Below, one piece after another: positions 11,158 to 23,145 of a stretch of 64,000 nt of DNA (the first letter of the stretch is position 1; each line of letters starts with the position of its first letter). Origin of the DNA: Lasiosphaeria ovina (taxonomy: Eukaryota > Ascomycota > Sordariomycetes > Sordariales > Lasiosphaeriaceae); the NCBI GenBank assembly GCA_033439765.1, contig JAULSN010000004.1, forward strand, positions 940,001 to 1,004,000. The letters run 5' to 3'. The position numbers and the translations under genes were made by a program. The notes beneath the pieces are model-generated. The model was not told where the DNA came from. It saw only the letters and a list, made by a program, of their open reading frames with translations, and ran no database searches.

Positions 11158-12465
11158 ATGCCTCCTCCAGACAACAAGTTCGTGGCCAAGGCCAAGGCCA
11201 TCCTCGAGGCCAACGACCGCAACGGCTACACGGTGCCCACGCACCGGCTGTACCCCTTCCAGTGGAACTGGGACTCGGCCTTTGTGGCCATGGGCTTTGC
11301 CCAGTTCGACGTCGACCGCGCCTTCCGCGAGCTGGAGCGCCTCGTCGAGGGCCAGTGGGCCGACGGCATGATCCCCCACATCGTCTTCCACGACCTCAGC
11401 GGCGCCGACAGCTACTACCCCGGCCCCGCCGTCTGGGGCACCTCGCACACCGTCGCCACCTCGGGCATCACCCAGCCCCCGGTCTTCGCCATCGCCCTGC
11501 GCGCCGTGCACGACGCCGCCGCCGCGGTTGACTCAGCCGCCGCCAACGCCCGCACCCTGCCGCTCTACGAGGCCGCCCTCAAGTGGCAGCGGTGGTGGTA
11601 CGCCGCGCGGGACCCCGAGAACACGGGGCTCGTCGCCCTCCTGCACCCGTGGGAGAGCGGCAGCGACAACTCGCCCGCCTGGGACATTGCCTTGGCGCGC
11701 GTGCCCACCACCACCATCAAGCCCGTCGTGCGCAAGGACACCAACCACGTGGCCGCCGCCATGCGCCCGCACGACCAGGACTACGCCCGCTTCATCCACC
11801 TGGTCGAGACGTACGCCGACGTCGGCTGGGACCCCGCGCGGCAGTGGGCCACGGCGCCCTTCAAGATCGCCGAAATCCAAACCACGGCCATCCTGCTCAA
11901 GGCCGGCGAGGACCTCGCGCGCTTCGCCGCCGACTTTGGCCGCGCGTCCGACGCCGCCGACCTGGCGGCGCTCAACGCCCGCACGCGCGCCGCGCTGCTC
12001 GCCCAGTGGCGGCCGGCGCTAAACCGCTTCGTGTCGCGCGACCTGGTGTCAGGCGCCGACGTCGACGCATCCACCCACGCCGGCTTCGTGCCCGTGCTAG
12101 CGCTCGACCTCGACGCGCCCGTCGCGCGCGCCATGGTCGCCGAGATGGCGCGCTGGTCCGCCGGCAAGCTTGGCGGCTTGCCCACCACCGAGCCCGGCAC
12201 GCCCATCTGGGAGCCCAAGCGCTACTGGCGCGGCCCCGTGTGGGCCGTCATCAACTGGCTGCTCGTCGACGGCCTGCGCCGCAACGCCCACGCCGTCTTC
12301 GCCGACCAGCTGCGCGAGGCCACCCTCGCCGTCATCGAGACCACCGCCGGGTTTGCCGAGTACTTCGACCCCGACACGGGCGAGGGCTGTGGCGGCGAGG
12401 ACTTTTCGTGGACCGCTGCCGCGTACCTCTGCCTCCGCGACGCCGACAGGGGCGATGGGTCATGA
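11158..12465 (+). CDS. GH63-like / mannosylglycerate-hydrolase-like glycosidase
   Basis: A single exon of 435 residues without a signal peptide. The (alpha/alpha)6-barrel pattern of GH63/MGH1-like enzymes is visible. Near the N-terminus is YPFQWNWDSAFVAMGF, with the WDS motif near the catalytic acid. HDLSGADSYYPGP and LHPWESGSDNSPAWD follow, then EIQTTAILLK. The C-terminal TPIWEPKRYWRGPVWAVINW and DFSWTAAAYL are typical of this superfamily. The likely role is hydrolysis of a small alpha-glycoside such as a glucosyl or mannosyl glycerate-type compound in the cytosol; the substrate is inference. The ATG at 11158 is preferred over an upstream non-ATG extension because of its A-rich Kozak context. 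No functional neighbour is evident. Confidence 0.78.
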   Translation: MPPPDNKFVAKAKAILEANDRNGYTVPTHRLYPFQWNWDSAFVAMGFAQFDVDRAFRELERLVEGQWADGMIPHIVFHDLSGADSYYPGPAVWGTSHTVATSGITQPPVFAIALRAVHDAAAAVDSAAANARTLPLYEAALKWQRWWYAARDPENTGLVALLHPWESGSDNSPAWDIALARVPTTTIKPVVRKDTNHVAAAMRPHDQDYARFIHLVETYADVGWDPARQWATAPFKIAEIQTTAILLKAGEDLARFAADFGRASDAADLAALNARTRAALLAQWRPALNRFVSRDLVSGADVDASTHAGFVPVLALDLDAPVARAMVAEMARWSAGKLGGLPTTEPGTPIWEPKRYWRGPVWAVINWLLVDGLRRNAHAVFADQLREATLAVIETTAGFAEYFDPDTGEGCGGEDFSWTAAAYLCLRDADRGDGS

Positions 12466-15071
12466 GTGGGTGGTTGGGGGGAAGGGAGTGAGGGTGCCGG
12501 ATGGACTGCCTAGTCCGGATTCGTCTAGGTATCTATCTATTTAATGATTTTTCTTTTGCATCGCTTTGCATTTCTTGCTCGACTATTCAGTCATGATTCG
12601 GCGTTTACTTGTCGTGGTTGAGTTCAGGTTGATTTCGTGCGCAGGCTAATTAGGGGGGGATGGGCAAGGCACCTGGTGGACAAGGGGGTGGGGCTGGGGG
12701 ATGGATTCATCTGCATTATCTCATCCGCTCGTCTGCTCTGAGTGACTGCAGATCAGGAAGCCATGACAAGGGGGACACATCTCGGGCGGGATCTCGGACC
12801 GAGCGGCATATTCTGGAGCTGAGTTGCATTGACTTTGAAGTTGGAACAGGCGTGGTGAGGTTAAAGAGCGAGGCGCAAGGGAAGGGAGCTAGCAGCAACG
12901 ACTGATGATATACCGCCGCGACCTCAGAGATATGAGAAACGTGTTATGCACTTTGGGGTGTATTAACTGGCTGCTTTCGTTGGGGTTGCCTTGCCTGGCT
13001 CTCTTTCACACTACATTAATCTCGCGCGCGGAATAATTACCAGAAGCGCGTCTTCAACTTCAATAAAACTAGCTTATTCAAATGTTCTCTGCAAATTTAA
13101 GTCCAAGAAATATGGCGAGAACTCGTCCCGCTAGGAACATAGAAATCTTTGCAATTGTCAATCTTGCCGTTCTTAGTCCTCCAACGTCTACCATTTTCTC
13201 AGAAGCGTCAGGCAACAGACAGGTTCAAACAACAAATAGTGGGCAACTCAGCCGGGAAAATGGGCGGTTAGGTTCTTGGCCAGGTGCTTGATTGCAGCGT
13301 GCAGATGCTAGAACAGCATTCTTTCACAGCGTAATAGGTAAGCAGTATGGGACGCAAACTTCGCATGGTTGTCTCTCTAATTTAACATCTCAGCCAACGG
13401 TCCGCAATGGTTTCTTTATTCCTTCGCCTGCCAGTTTTTTTGCTCTTTTTCTTTCAATAGTTCCTTTCTCTTTCAATGGTCTTTCGAAAATAGAAAAGCC
13501 CCTGGCTCGCACGGCTATTTCTCTAACTAGGCAATTAAACCTACATTCTACAGTGGTCTATCCATTCTTTCCTGTGCCAATCTATTTTCCGTTTGTCTTT
13601 CAATAGACCTTCGAGAACGAGAGAAGTCTCAAGCTCGTATGGCTGTTTATCCAACTATGTAGAGAATTCAACCAACATTCTGCAGTGGTTTCTTTATTCT
13701 TTCGCGTGCCAGGGTATTTGCCGTTTATCTCTCAACAATCTTTCCTAACAGAAAACTCTCAAGGAACTTGTCTACGGCAGCGAGACCTAGTCCGCGACGA
13801 GCCTGGGTAAACATGCCAGGCTTCGGTCAATATATCGGTGAGTTCTCATGAGTCCCTACGTGTGCTCCAACAGCTAATTAGCTTGCCATTGCCGAGGTCC
13901 AAGTTCTCGAAGCGAACCGGTCTCCTCTTCGCGATTCCTTATGTCGAGTGTGTTGTTTAAGGTAGATTGAAGAATTGGGGGCGTGCATGGAAATGCCGCC
14001 AGCTGCGAGACGGCCCTTGGAGCGTTATTGGATGTCATGCATTAAGTGTGGTGAGAGTATAATGTATACTTGATGATTGCGTCTCTACTCCTATAATTGG
14101 CCGAACTGGAAGGGTAGGAATGTCCTATCTAATTATAGTGAAGGAAAGGGATATTTAGACCGTGGATGTCCTGGCTAAAAGACCAAAGAGTGCTGCCGGC
14201 AATAGAATGGCTAGGTAACATGAATCGGTCAATGCCGCACGATCTGAGATGCACTTTCTTAGGAATACAGGGGCTGAAGGCTGGATTACTGGAATGGGCC
14301 ATTTGGGGTAGGAGCCGAAACTGGCGTTCGTATACCTTTACAGGTTAGTGTAACAAACAACCGTGCGTAGAAAGTGGTCAAAAGAGTGCTTGTATTATTA
14401 GGAAGAAGAAAAAGAGGTGGGCATAGGCCTAGGTGCCCTATTTTATGTGATGAAATCGGTTCTTAGACCTAGGAGGCCAGGAATGTAGATCAGGGCCAAG
14501 TATGTAGGTCAACGGCGCCACGAATGCAGATTCCAGCCATCCGCGCCACGAATGTGCATTCGTCGGCTTCTTCCGATAGCTAGCCTCTTCAGAATTTCTA
14601 GTTGCTCTTAGCAATTCTTATGCGAGTGACCACACCAATCAATATTAACATGCACACGATACGTCGTTGGCCAACAGACGGTAGACAAGCCCTGTGAATC
14701 TCTCTAACCCGATGCTTGCCAAAGCCGCCTTTGTTTCATCGGAGTTAATTACATTTCAGAGACAGCTGCGTGCCTGCTTAAGCAAGTACCTATCCTTGAA
14801 TGGATAGTCAGCACAAACCCAAAGGTGCAAGACAATCAAAGCCTTGATCCGAGCCAATCACCAAAGAACACATTCCCTTGCCAACACAGTAAGGACTATC
14901 AACGGGACAGAGGGTCTAAACATGGATACTCGAGCAGTGGTTGAATCATGCGATATGGTTTCTCTCGGGCTAGAACTATCATAACAACAAAATGAAGAAA
15001 AGAAACAAACGCCGTCTCACACTTCAAGTCCTGAAACTCGGTATCATGCGGAACAAAACACCCGCCCTCTC
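12466..15071. other. Gene-poor spacer with tandem repeats
   Basis: No gene is seen in about 2.6 kb. It contains three diverged tandem units at 13376-13770. The rest is AT-richer sequence with short open frames only. Confidence 0.5.
13376..13770 (+). repeat. Three diverged tandem units of about 110-155 bases
   Basis: Units start near 13376, 13531 and 13661. Each contains, in order, a CAACATTCTGCAGTGG-like block, TTCTTTATTCTTTC-like, GTGCCA, CCGTTT with TCTCAA or TCAAT, then CTTTCGAAAA/CTTCGAGAAC and CTCGTATGGCTGTTT-like blocks. Divergence is high, so the array is old. Confidence 0.65.
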
Positions 15072-16543
15072 TCACGCGCTCATGCCCGGCATGTCCATGC
15101 CCTGTCCGGGGAGACGGTCAAGCCCTGCCGAGACAGAGCGTTGATTAGCAAATCCACCCACCACACCAATTAATAGAGAGGGGAATAACTCACAGCCGTC
15201 GGTGTTCTCCTTGACGGCCGTCTTGACCGTGCACTTGTTGGCCGCGCCAAACGCCTGCGTCTTGAGCGCGCTGCACGTCGCGCCGAAGCAGCTCTTGTCC
15301 ATGGCCTGCTGCAGCACGTCGTCCTTCCATCCGAATACGTAGTCGCCGTGCTGGCCGAAGCCGGTGCTGTTTCCCAGTCTTAGTTAGGTAGCCCGTGGGT
15401 GGATCGTTTGTCTTGTCTTTTGGAGTGGGGATGGGGGGATTGTTTTGAGAGAAAGGCGTGGGAAAGGGCCGCCTACGTGTCGCCGTGGCTCAGCACCAGC
15501 GGTTGCGAGCCGTCCGCGGGCCAGTCGGCCTTGTTGTTGAACGCCCGCGTGTCCCAGACAATCTGCCACGGTCAGCACGTCATCCATCCACGGTTGGTCT
15601 GCAAGAGTACTACACACCTCAAAGTGGATCTGCGGAATCTTGACCGGGTGCGACGCCGGGCACTTGCCGTTGGTGACGGCAAACGACGCCGGGCCGCCCG
15701 TCGGCGCCGCCACGTGGTCGATATGGTTCGCGCTATCGAGGTTCTTGCCGTCCCAGCAGCTGGACACGCACACACAAATAGTCAGCAGCCTCTCTCAGAA
15801 TTATGGGATGTGTAGCCTACAGCGGGAAGATGACGCTCGAACGGATGCCGCCCGGGCAGGGCGTCGACGGGAAGCCCTCGCTGTCGATCTTGGGGTCCAT
15901 GCACGGCGACATGGTGTTGCCACCAAAGTTGGGCCCCGTGAAGCATCGATAGCAGCTCTGCATGTTCTTGCCCAACCCCGCCGACTTGCGCCGGTTCGGG
16001 TCGCCCGAGAACATGCGAAAGCCCTGCGGGTGCGTAAGTAATTGTTTTTCTGAGTACGTGATAACCAACGTTTGGAAAAACAGGCTTCTTGGCTTACCGG
16101 CTTAAAGGCCGTCACCTGCTTGGGTCCCGGCGCCGTGTAGTAGACGGTCAGGCCGCCGTTGGCGTCGCCGATCTGGGCGTTGGCCATCTGCGGCACGCGC
16201 TTGTAGCTGCCGTTGCGGGCGCGGAAGTAGACGTTGGCGGTCCAGTAGTTGGACAGGTCCTCGGAGAAGGTGCATGTCGTGCAGCTGGCCACCTTGGAGA
16301 TGTCCGTGACTGCCATGGTCGCGTTGAAGGCGTTCTGGGTCATGGTTAGCGAGGCGAGCGTAGAGAGAGAGACAGAGATACACACCCCGCCAACGACCTG
16401 GTGGACGTGTGGCGACGGGACCTGGCCGGGGTCGACGAGGCTGGCAGCAGTCAATCAGTCTTGGTCTTGATCATTCTCTACACGCGGCTTTGCTCACGGA
16501 TCAATGCGGTCGATTACGGCCTGCGCACAGCCGAAGCGCAGCA

Positions 16544-16577
<34 letters not shown>

Positions 16578-16640
16578 CCCGAATCCCTGCGGAGCCGCCT
16601 GGACGGCCGCCGCGAACGCGAGGAGACCCAGAGAGTGCAT
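15072..16640 (-). CDS. Secreted DUF1996 protein, eight exons
   Basis: Exons: 16640-16498, 16440-16386, 16334-16098, 16023-15821, 15759-15618, 15562-15477, 15366-15194 and 15124-15072. Together they give about 363 residues in one frame. A signal peptide (MHSLGLLAFAAAVQAA) is followed by an 11-residue glycine run coded by a GCC-type microsatellite. Family blocks then appear in order: RIDPLVDPGQVPSPHVHQVVG, CTTCTFSEDLSNYWTANVYF, GFRMFSGDPNRR, CYRCF, CPGGIRSSVIFP, CWDGKNLDSANHIDHVA and TTGFGQHGDYVFGW, ending DGWLDRLPGQGM. DUF1996 proteins are extracellular and widespread in fungi; the activity is not established, although a His-rich metal-binding core has been proposed. The high intron count is usual for the family. 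The exon junctions are well supported by conserved blocks on both sides. Confidence 0.85.
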
Positions 16641-18275
16641 TTTGCAGCTGTTGCAGACTAGAACCGATGGTATGTGTTGAACTCCGAAGCAGTACGCCAA
16701 GTGACGAGAATCAAAATACGCCAAGTATCTAGAACAAAAAGGGGGAGGGCGCGGGAGGTGGACCCAGGCGGGCCGTCTCCAGCCTTTTACATGCCCCAGA
16801 AAACCAGAGTTTCCCCAGGAAATTCCCCCAAAAACTTGTCTACGCATCCCCATGCGCGGTTCATCGTGGCGATGCGGATAGAAATGCCGAGCTGTCGCGC
16901 GGCTGTTGGGGGGAGGTGAGCGACAGCAAGCAAGCAAGCATGGAAAGCAATATCGCCAAGATTTAGCCAAGCCTATCAGGGCTAGGGCGCGGAATTGCCC
17001 CTCCCAACATTGCCCCCTATTTTGCCAAAACCGCGGCACACACACTCACACACACACACATACACGCACTTCTCGATCGGTTTGCGGAGGGCATGTACAT
17101 AGTATCAACGTTTATAGCATTTCGTCTGGTGTCCTGCAGGGAGGCGCCCGGCACCTCGCCGCCGTGACGGACACATGGCCGGATGGCGGCAAGGGTGACC
17201 CTGCAACTGCCGGCGGAACTGGCTTCTCGAGATGCATCGAAGACTGGCGATATTGCTGGCGTATAATTATGGTATTAATTGTGGCCTGGGGTGTTGCTTT
17301 GTGTGTGCCAGTCGGGAAGGACATGGTCAAGGCGCGTTTGCGTCATCCGGGTCCTTCGCTCTTTCCAAGTGATTAAATACGTAGTTTGTGGACAGTCGAG
17401 AGGCTGCGGCGACTGCACTCACAAGTCAGTCGGCACTCGGCAGCTGGCACCTATGAAATTCGGAGCGGCTGCCTTTTTTGTCATGCCCATTTATATCTAC
17501 AAGTATTGTGAAATTCGACTTCCGGGCAATGTAGTTGGAGGCTCCCTCAGTAATGTCCATGGTAGTTCGACTTTCTTCCATGCCAACAACCTCGCCCGTC
17601 GGCAATCGGCAAGCGGTACCGGCCTCACAAGTTATGAATTGTCAGTTCTTGCGATCTGGGGCTCGGCGGTCTTAATGGCTTGTTCTGTATTCAACTCTTG
17701 GAATTCCTAAATGCGTCTATTCAATATCTTTACACGGTTTAAAAGTCATGGCTCAAAGCATCCAACGACGGAAAATCAACCAAGATTTGACGTCGAAGAG
17801 AATGATACAACGTAGCAAAAACAAGAAAAATTAAAGAATAGAAAATAGTCTCCACTCGAGTTCTGAAGCGACCCCGACCGTAAAATAACAACATTGCGCG
17901 TCCCTGAAGCCAGGTGGTGAACACGGTTATTTCAGAGCCAGTCCGAACTTCTCAGCCTCCGTCAAGACGTCCACTTCAGTTCAGACGACGACTCGTGGCG
18001 GTGTTCTGCCCCGTTCGACCGCCACGTGCGCAGCGACATTTTGTTTGCATTTTGACGCCATGTCCAGGGTAGCGGGCGCCGGGGCGACTGGCGGGGACCC
18101 CCATTCCATGCTAGCGCGTCCGTGTTTGCGCGTCTGGCGTCGAAATCAAATACCTAATTAGCCCACCCCAGCCTGTGCAGCCCACGAGCTGAACTCTGGA
18201 CCACACCCGCGCAACCTCTCCAGTATTCTAGCACACTATTCCCAGCTCTGTACCGAAAGCTGAAGAGACAACGCA
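16641..18275. other. Intergenic spacer
   Basis: No gene is recognised. It carries a CA-rich microsatellite at about 17036-17063. The open frames are short and look random. Confidence 0.5.
17036..17063 (+). repeat. CA dinucleotide microsatellite
   Basis: A run of CA units interrupted by single T bases. Confidence 0.8.
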
Positions 18276-19121
18276 ATGCCGCCGAGGTCGAATATCCGGT
18301 TGCCGCTCGGCACGTCGCGCTCGGGCGCGAACGCGAACGCGAACGCCAACGCCAACGCTGACGCCAACGCTGACGCCAACGCCGACGCGGGCAGTCGCGT
18401 TGGCGACGGCGCCATCTTCCAGGTCAGCATACTAGCCCCGTGCATCCCTCGAACCGCCCAAGCAGCGCACAATACTAACCTGCCCCCCCAGTCCTGCGAG
18501 ACGGACGACGCGCACGCCACGGTCCCCGTGCCTGTCCCGCGCGCAGCAGCATCCGCCGCCGCCACCGCCGCCGCCCCGGCGCCCAAGAAACCCCGGGCCG
18601 CCAAGCCCCAAGGCGACCCGCTCGACGCATCTGGCGTGCGGCTGCGGTCCGAGGACACGCACTCGGTGCCCGTGTACGACACGTGCGACACGGTGCGGCG
18701 TAAGATCCGCGCGCACATGAAGAAGCACGCCATCAAGCAGGCCGACTTTTTGCGCGCCATATCCACCGCCGCGCTGCACGACGGCCGCCGCATCCAGCCG
18801 ACGTCGCTCAACAGCTTCCTGCGCGCCAAGGGGCCGCTCGGCGGCAACAAGAACATGACCTTCTATGCGGCGTACGTGTTCTTCGAGAAGCTGAGGATTA
18901 AGAGCGGGCGGCCGAAGACGAATGATAGAAAGGTCATGGAGAGTGTCTATGGTGCCGCCGGTGTGGATCGTGTGAAGGCGTTTGGGAGGGGTGAGTGGCT
19001 TTCGGGTGCCGGCATGCAGACGTCGCCGACGATGGATCGTTATGGCCGCGCCATCGAGCCGGCTTTTACGGATCTGGGGCTGGTTGGGTTGGGCGCCAGG
19101 GGGTTTCCGGACTGGTGGTGA
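18276..19121 (+). CDS. DUF7726-type putative DNA-binding protein
   Basis: The ORF is open throughout (281 codons), but a typical intron probably lies at 18423-18491 (GTCAGC...CTAAC...CCCAG, 69 bases, in phase). Splicing gives about 258 residues. The N-terminus holds an Asn-Ala/Asp-Ala repeat (residues about 18-36). The conserved part begins near VYDTCDTVRRKIRAHMKKH and runs through AIKQADFLRAIS, SFLRAKGPLGGNKN and AAYVFFEKLRI. This matches the helix-turn-helix-like domain of DUF7726 proteins of ascomycetes, often linked to chromatin or transcription. Function is inferred from the fold only. The end, ARGFPDWW, is followed by a stop. No partner gene is nearby. Confidence 0.72.
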   Translation: MPPRSNIRLPLGTSRSGANANANANANADANADANADAGSRVGDGAIFQVSILAPCIPRTAQAAHNTNLPPQSCETDDAHATVPVPVPRAAASAAATAAAPAPKKPRAAKPQGDPLDASGVRLRSEDTHSVPVYDTCDTVRRKIRAHMKKHAIKQADFLRAISTAALHDGRRIQPTSLNSFLRAKGPLGGNKNMTFYAAYVFFEKLRIKSGRPKTNDRKVMESVYGAAGVDRVKAFGRGEWLSGAGMQTSPTMDRYGRAIEPAFTDLGLVGLGARGFPDWW

Positions 19122-19864
19122 TGTGACAAATGTGCGAGGGAGCTAGCAAACATTTAGGAACCGCCAAATTAATAACAGCACGACCACAACGCAATTGCTA
19201 TTTCTGAGGCTTGGTTCTAAATTGGCTTTCAACTGCAGGTGCGTAAAAAATTACAAAGTGGGACGTCAACACTGCTGGCGAGCAAGCGCCCAATTGGGGT
19301 GAGAATATCACGCCGACTTAGGCTGCTCGTATCCACGGTCAGGGGTACTTACGGGTCAGCCCGGCACGGCGGGATGGATGAGAGATGAACCACTCCCAGC
19401 CTGTCAATACCAATAGAGGAACACGAGCGTGACTGATTTGGACCCTTGGCTCTGACACTGTTACACGCGTGTCACATCCAAGAGAAGCCGCGTCAGAATC
19501 GGGCCATGTAAGCGAGATGCTCGCATTCTCTGACCCAAACGAGTGGGGATATTGGAAATTTGGAAAATCTAGAATCGTGTCAGCCTGCCGCTGCGCGCAC
19601 CGTCTTACCCATGCCATTAGTAAACAGTGAACCTCGGCCCAATCACTGGCTAAATGGATAACTCCAGGGCTACAAGACTGGACCAGGCGAGCGTAATACG
19701 GCGGTCGACCTGAGCTGACGGTGATCGGCGAGACCTGGTGCGGTATAAAACCCTGCCTTAGTCCCTGGGGCTGAAAAGGGGGTTCTCATGTCCACACGCC
19801 TCATTTCATCTCCTCCGCTGGGTCTTGTATCACCAGACATTACACTATACGATGCAACACCAAC
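19122..19864. other. Intergenic spacer
   Basis: No gene is seen. The last 120 bases are the upstream region of the secreted-protein remnant and contain a TATAAA box (19744). Confidence 0.45.
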
Positions 19865-21243
19865 ATGTTGCTTCGCGCGGCTCTCGTCGCTGCCATGGTT
19901 GCGCAGGTGCAGGGCCACACGGCCGTCTGGGCGCCGGGCATGTTCTGCAGGGTGAGCAGCTTAATTACCATGCCCATGTTTCTGCGCGGCACGACACTGA
20001 CAGCCAGCGGCAGGGCGGCAACAACGCCAGTGTGGATGACCCCGACGGTTTGGGCGGCGAGCTGCACACGCAGAATCAGAGCCGCGCGACGGGGTCGGCG
20101 TTTGCCATCTCGTACCACGCCGACATTGCCGACGTGACCATGGAGAACCTGGTCGTGTTTTCCGTCAGGCACAAGCGAGTTTGCCACTTGTGGCAGTTTG
20201 GGTCTGGCAGGGCTCATGTGTGCTTCCTTCGCAGCATACCCTGGAAGCGCATCACGACGTTTGACGTCGCTGACCTGCCCGCGTGTCCCGACGGCAGGTG
20301 CTACTGCGCGTGGCTGTGAGTTCCCAACGGCTGTGAGTTCTTTCTGCGCATCTGGAGACCACGGGTGTTGACTGACATTGCTTCGCAAGTGGCGAGCCCA
20401 ATATGTGTGAGACCGACACCACTTGATAACCATCACCCATGCCTACTGACACCCGCAGGTACATGCAAAATTTCAAGTGCCACGTCACCGGCGCCACATC
20501 GACCACGCTGCCCGGACCGGCCCAGCCGCCCGTGTACTGCGCCAACAACACGAGCAGCTGCGTTTCTGGCCCTAAGCAGATGATTGCCTGGCACCGTAAG
20601 TCCACATCTAACCAGCCCCTCAGAAACACGAAACTAACCCGCCCAGAATCATCCGGAAACAACGTGGTAGCGCCCGGCGATGTGACACCGCCGTACAACG
20701 CCATCATGGGCTTCCAGGACGGCGCGCAGACGGACATTTTCGCCAGCCCAACAGCCTCACCCTCAACCACAGCCGCCGTCGCCGCTACCTACCGCGCCCT
20801 CAACCCCAACCAACACGCGCCTCGGCTGCTACGACGACTCTGGCCGCCCGCCTCCTCCGCTCCCTCAACAGACGTCTCGGGCCCACTCACGCCCAAATCG
20901 TGTATCGCCGCGTGCAGCGCGCTGGGGTTCGCGTCCGCGGACGTCGAGTTCGCGTCCGAGTGCTGGTGCGGCAGCGGCGCCAGCCCGCCGCCAGCCCCCG
21001 CGCTCGTCGCCGACGCGGAATGCAACATGCCGTGCGGGGCGGGCGGCAGCAGCGAGACGTGTGGCGCGGCGCGGCGTGGCGGCTCGAGGTGTTCGCGACG
21101 CCGCTTGCTGATCCGCCTAGCATGGGGACGTGGGTTGCGGAGGGCTATCGTGTCGACAATGTCTCGCCGCGCCTACTACCGCATTCTGGGACGGATGCGG
21201 TGGTCGGTGGGACGACGGTTGAGGAGGTGGGAATCGGATTAGT
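19865..21243 (+). pseudogene. LPMO-like secreted protein with WSC domains, degraded
   Basis: The start encodes a signal peptide ending QVQG, then [12 protein letters not shown] mature N-terminal histidine of this kind is the copper-binding hallmark of LPMO-like proteins. Later blocks [52 protein letters not shown] and QMIAWHQSSGNNVV fit a fungal secreted family, joined by introns. Against function: about 100 residues expected between VDDPD and LHTQNQ are absent. A TGA lies at 20317-20319, although a GTGAGT donor at 20316 could bypass it. The WSC start RLGCYDDSGRP sits in a different frame from the rest of the WSC domain (SCIAACSALGF...ECWCGSG). A GCGGC duplication near 21070 shifts the frame before AWRLEVFATP. 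A second WSC start near 21130 is truncated. Confidence 0.65.
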
Positions 21244-22042
21244 GCGTATAGTGAGTCTAGTTGAGGATTGTCGGCCACGGGCTGTTTGGAATAGAATACG
21301 ACAATCTTCTCTGCTCTCGCTGTTTTACGCATCTGAACGGGTAGGAATTCTCTCTCTTCTTTGATCTGCTTGTTACAATATCTATCTGCCCACTGAAAAA
21401 GAGTTGCGCTGACCTATCACCACTGTTCTTCTTCTCCCGAATCTCTCCGCGAACGATCCCGATGCCTACCAATGCCTACCAATGCCTACCAATGGCAATT
21501 GCAATTCCCAAAGCAACGAAAATATCCGAGGGCACAATTGGGGCCGCAGTCTCGGGCGGCTCGACCGCCCGTTCTCCACCGATGTCGTCACCAAAGCCTT
21601 GCTTACCAACAGTCAACAGCCACCCCCAGCCCCACCCGGCGCCAACGGGCTCGGCCGTCGGGCCAATTCGTGCCAAGCAGGGCCGTTGCGCGTGCTAACT
21701 CCGACTCACACCCGTGCCGCTAGTCCTGCGCTCGTATTGCTGGGCCCCTGATTGGCCGCCCGCTTGGCCCCATCCGGCACTTGCACGTTGGATTGGATAT
21801 CGTGGCGGCGTGCAGCTCTCGTGTAGCACGGCCTGCGAAGTGGGCGGAATTCCGAACCGCAACCTCCGATATTCACTGTTGGGATGTTGGACTTGGCTAC
21901 CTATATAATCAAGGCTGTCTTCGTGCCTACTCAACTGTTTCCCTCATTAAGCAAGCAATCTCTTCTTCCAAGACTCAACTCTTCATCGAATTCGGAGTTT
22001 CGAACCAACCTCAAGCTCAAGACTCGCTCCAACACTTTGATC
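21244..22042. other. Intergenic / promoter of NmrA-like gene
   Basis: No gene is seen. A triple ATGCCTACCA repeat lies at 21461-21492, and a CTATATAATC TATA-like box lies at 21900, about 140 bases before the next start codon. Confidence 0.5.
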
Positions 22043-23145
22043 ATGGCACCAAAATACGCCAAAGACCAGGGCCCCGGCTTCACTAATGCCGTCACCAAAG
22101 TGGCCATCATCGGGGTGAGTCCCAGCCACCCTTCCAAGTTGCCATCCTCCCAGGCCGTCTGCTGTCGCGCCCGCTAACCAGACCTCAGGCTGGCGGCAAC
22201 GTTGGCAAGCACATGGCCGCCGCGCTCGTGGCGACGGGCAAGCACACGGTGACGGCCATCTCGCGCGAGGGCAGCAGCAGCGCGGTGCCGGCGGGCGTGG
22301 CAGTCGTGCGCGCCGACTACGCCAACGAAGCGTCTCTCGTCGCAGCCATGGCGGGCCAGCAGGTGCTCATCATCTCGCTGTCGATCCACGCGGCGCCGGG
22401 CACGCACGACGCGCTCGTCGCCGCGGCCGCCAAGGCCGGCGTGCCGTACGTCATGCCCAACGCGTACGGCGGCGACTTCACCAACGAGGCGCTCGCGCGC
22501 GAGAGCCTGCACGGCGCCACGGTGCGCGCCAACGTCGCCGCCATCGAGGCCGCCGGCGTCAGCGCCTGGATCGCCCTGACCTGCAGCTTCTGGTACGAGT
22601 GGAGCGTGTCGGCCGGGCCGTCGGCCTACGGCTTCGACATTGCGCAGCGCGCCGCGACGTTGTTCGACGACGGGACCGAGAAGATCAACACGAGCACGTG
22701 GGCGCAGTGCGGGCGCGCTGTCGCCGCGCTGCTCAGCCTCAAGGAACTGCCCGACGACGAGCGCGACGCCGCACCCGCCGTGGCGACCTGGGCCAACAGG
22801 CTGCTGTACGTGTCGAGCTTCCGCGTCTCGCAGCGCGACATGCTCGACAGCCTGCACCGTGTGCTCGGCACCACCGACGCCGACTGGACAATTACCAAGG
22901 AGAGCTCGGCCGAGCGGTACAAGAAGGGCCTCGAGGAGCTGCAGAAGGGCGACCGGAGCGCCTTTGGCCGCGTGCTGTACACGCGCGCTTTCTTCCCGAA
23001 CGGCGGCGGTGACTACGAGTCGGTGCATGGCCTGGCTAATGGCGTGCTGGGCCTGCCCGAGGAGGACCTGGACGAGGCAACCAAGGCGGCTGTCGAGCTG
23101 ACCAAGAACGGCTTCTGGGACACGTTCAGATACCAGAAGAACTAG
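22043..23145 (+). CDS. NmrA-like / isoflavone-reductase-type NAD(P)-binding protein
   Basis: Two exons, 22043-22114 and 22189-23145, give about 342 residues. The intron splits the Rossmann dinucleotide motif, so that KVAIIG joins AGGNVGKHMA to form the GxxGxxG loop. VTAISREG and VVRADYANEASLVAAMAGQ follow, then LIISLS, PYVMPNAYGG and the C-terminal helices, as in NmrA-like and isoflavone/phenylcoumaran reductase-like short-chain families. It should be a cytosolic NADP(H)-dependent reductase or a redox-sensing regulator; these cannot be told apart from sequence. A TATA-like box lies about 140 bases upstream. The neighbours give no pathway. Confidence 0.85.

Noticed and set aside
22174..23028. 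284-codon minus-strand frame over the NmrA-like gene
   Set aside because: The other strand encodes a clear Rossmann protein; this frame is its antisense shadow.
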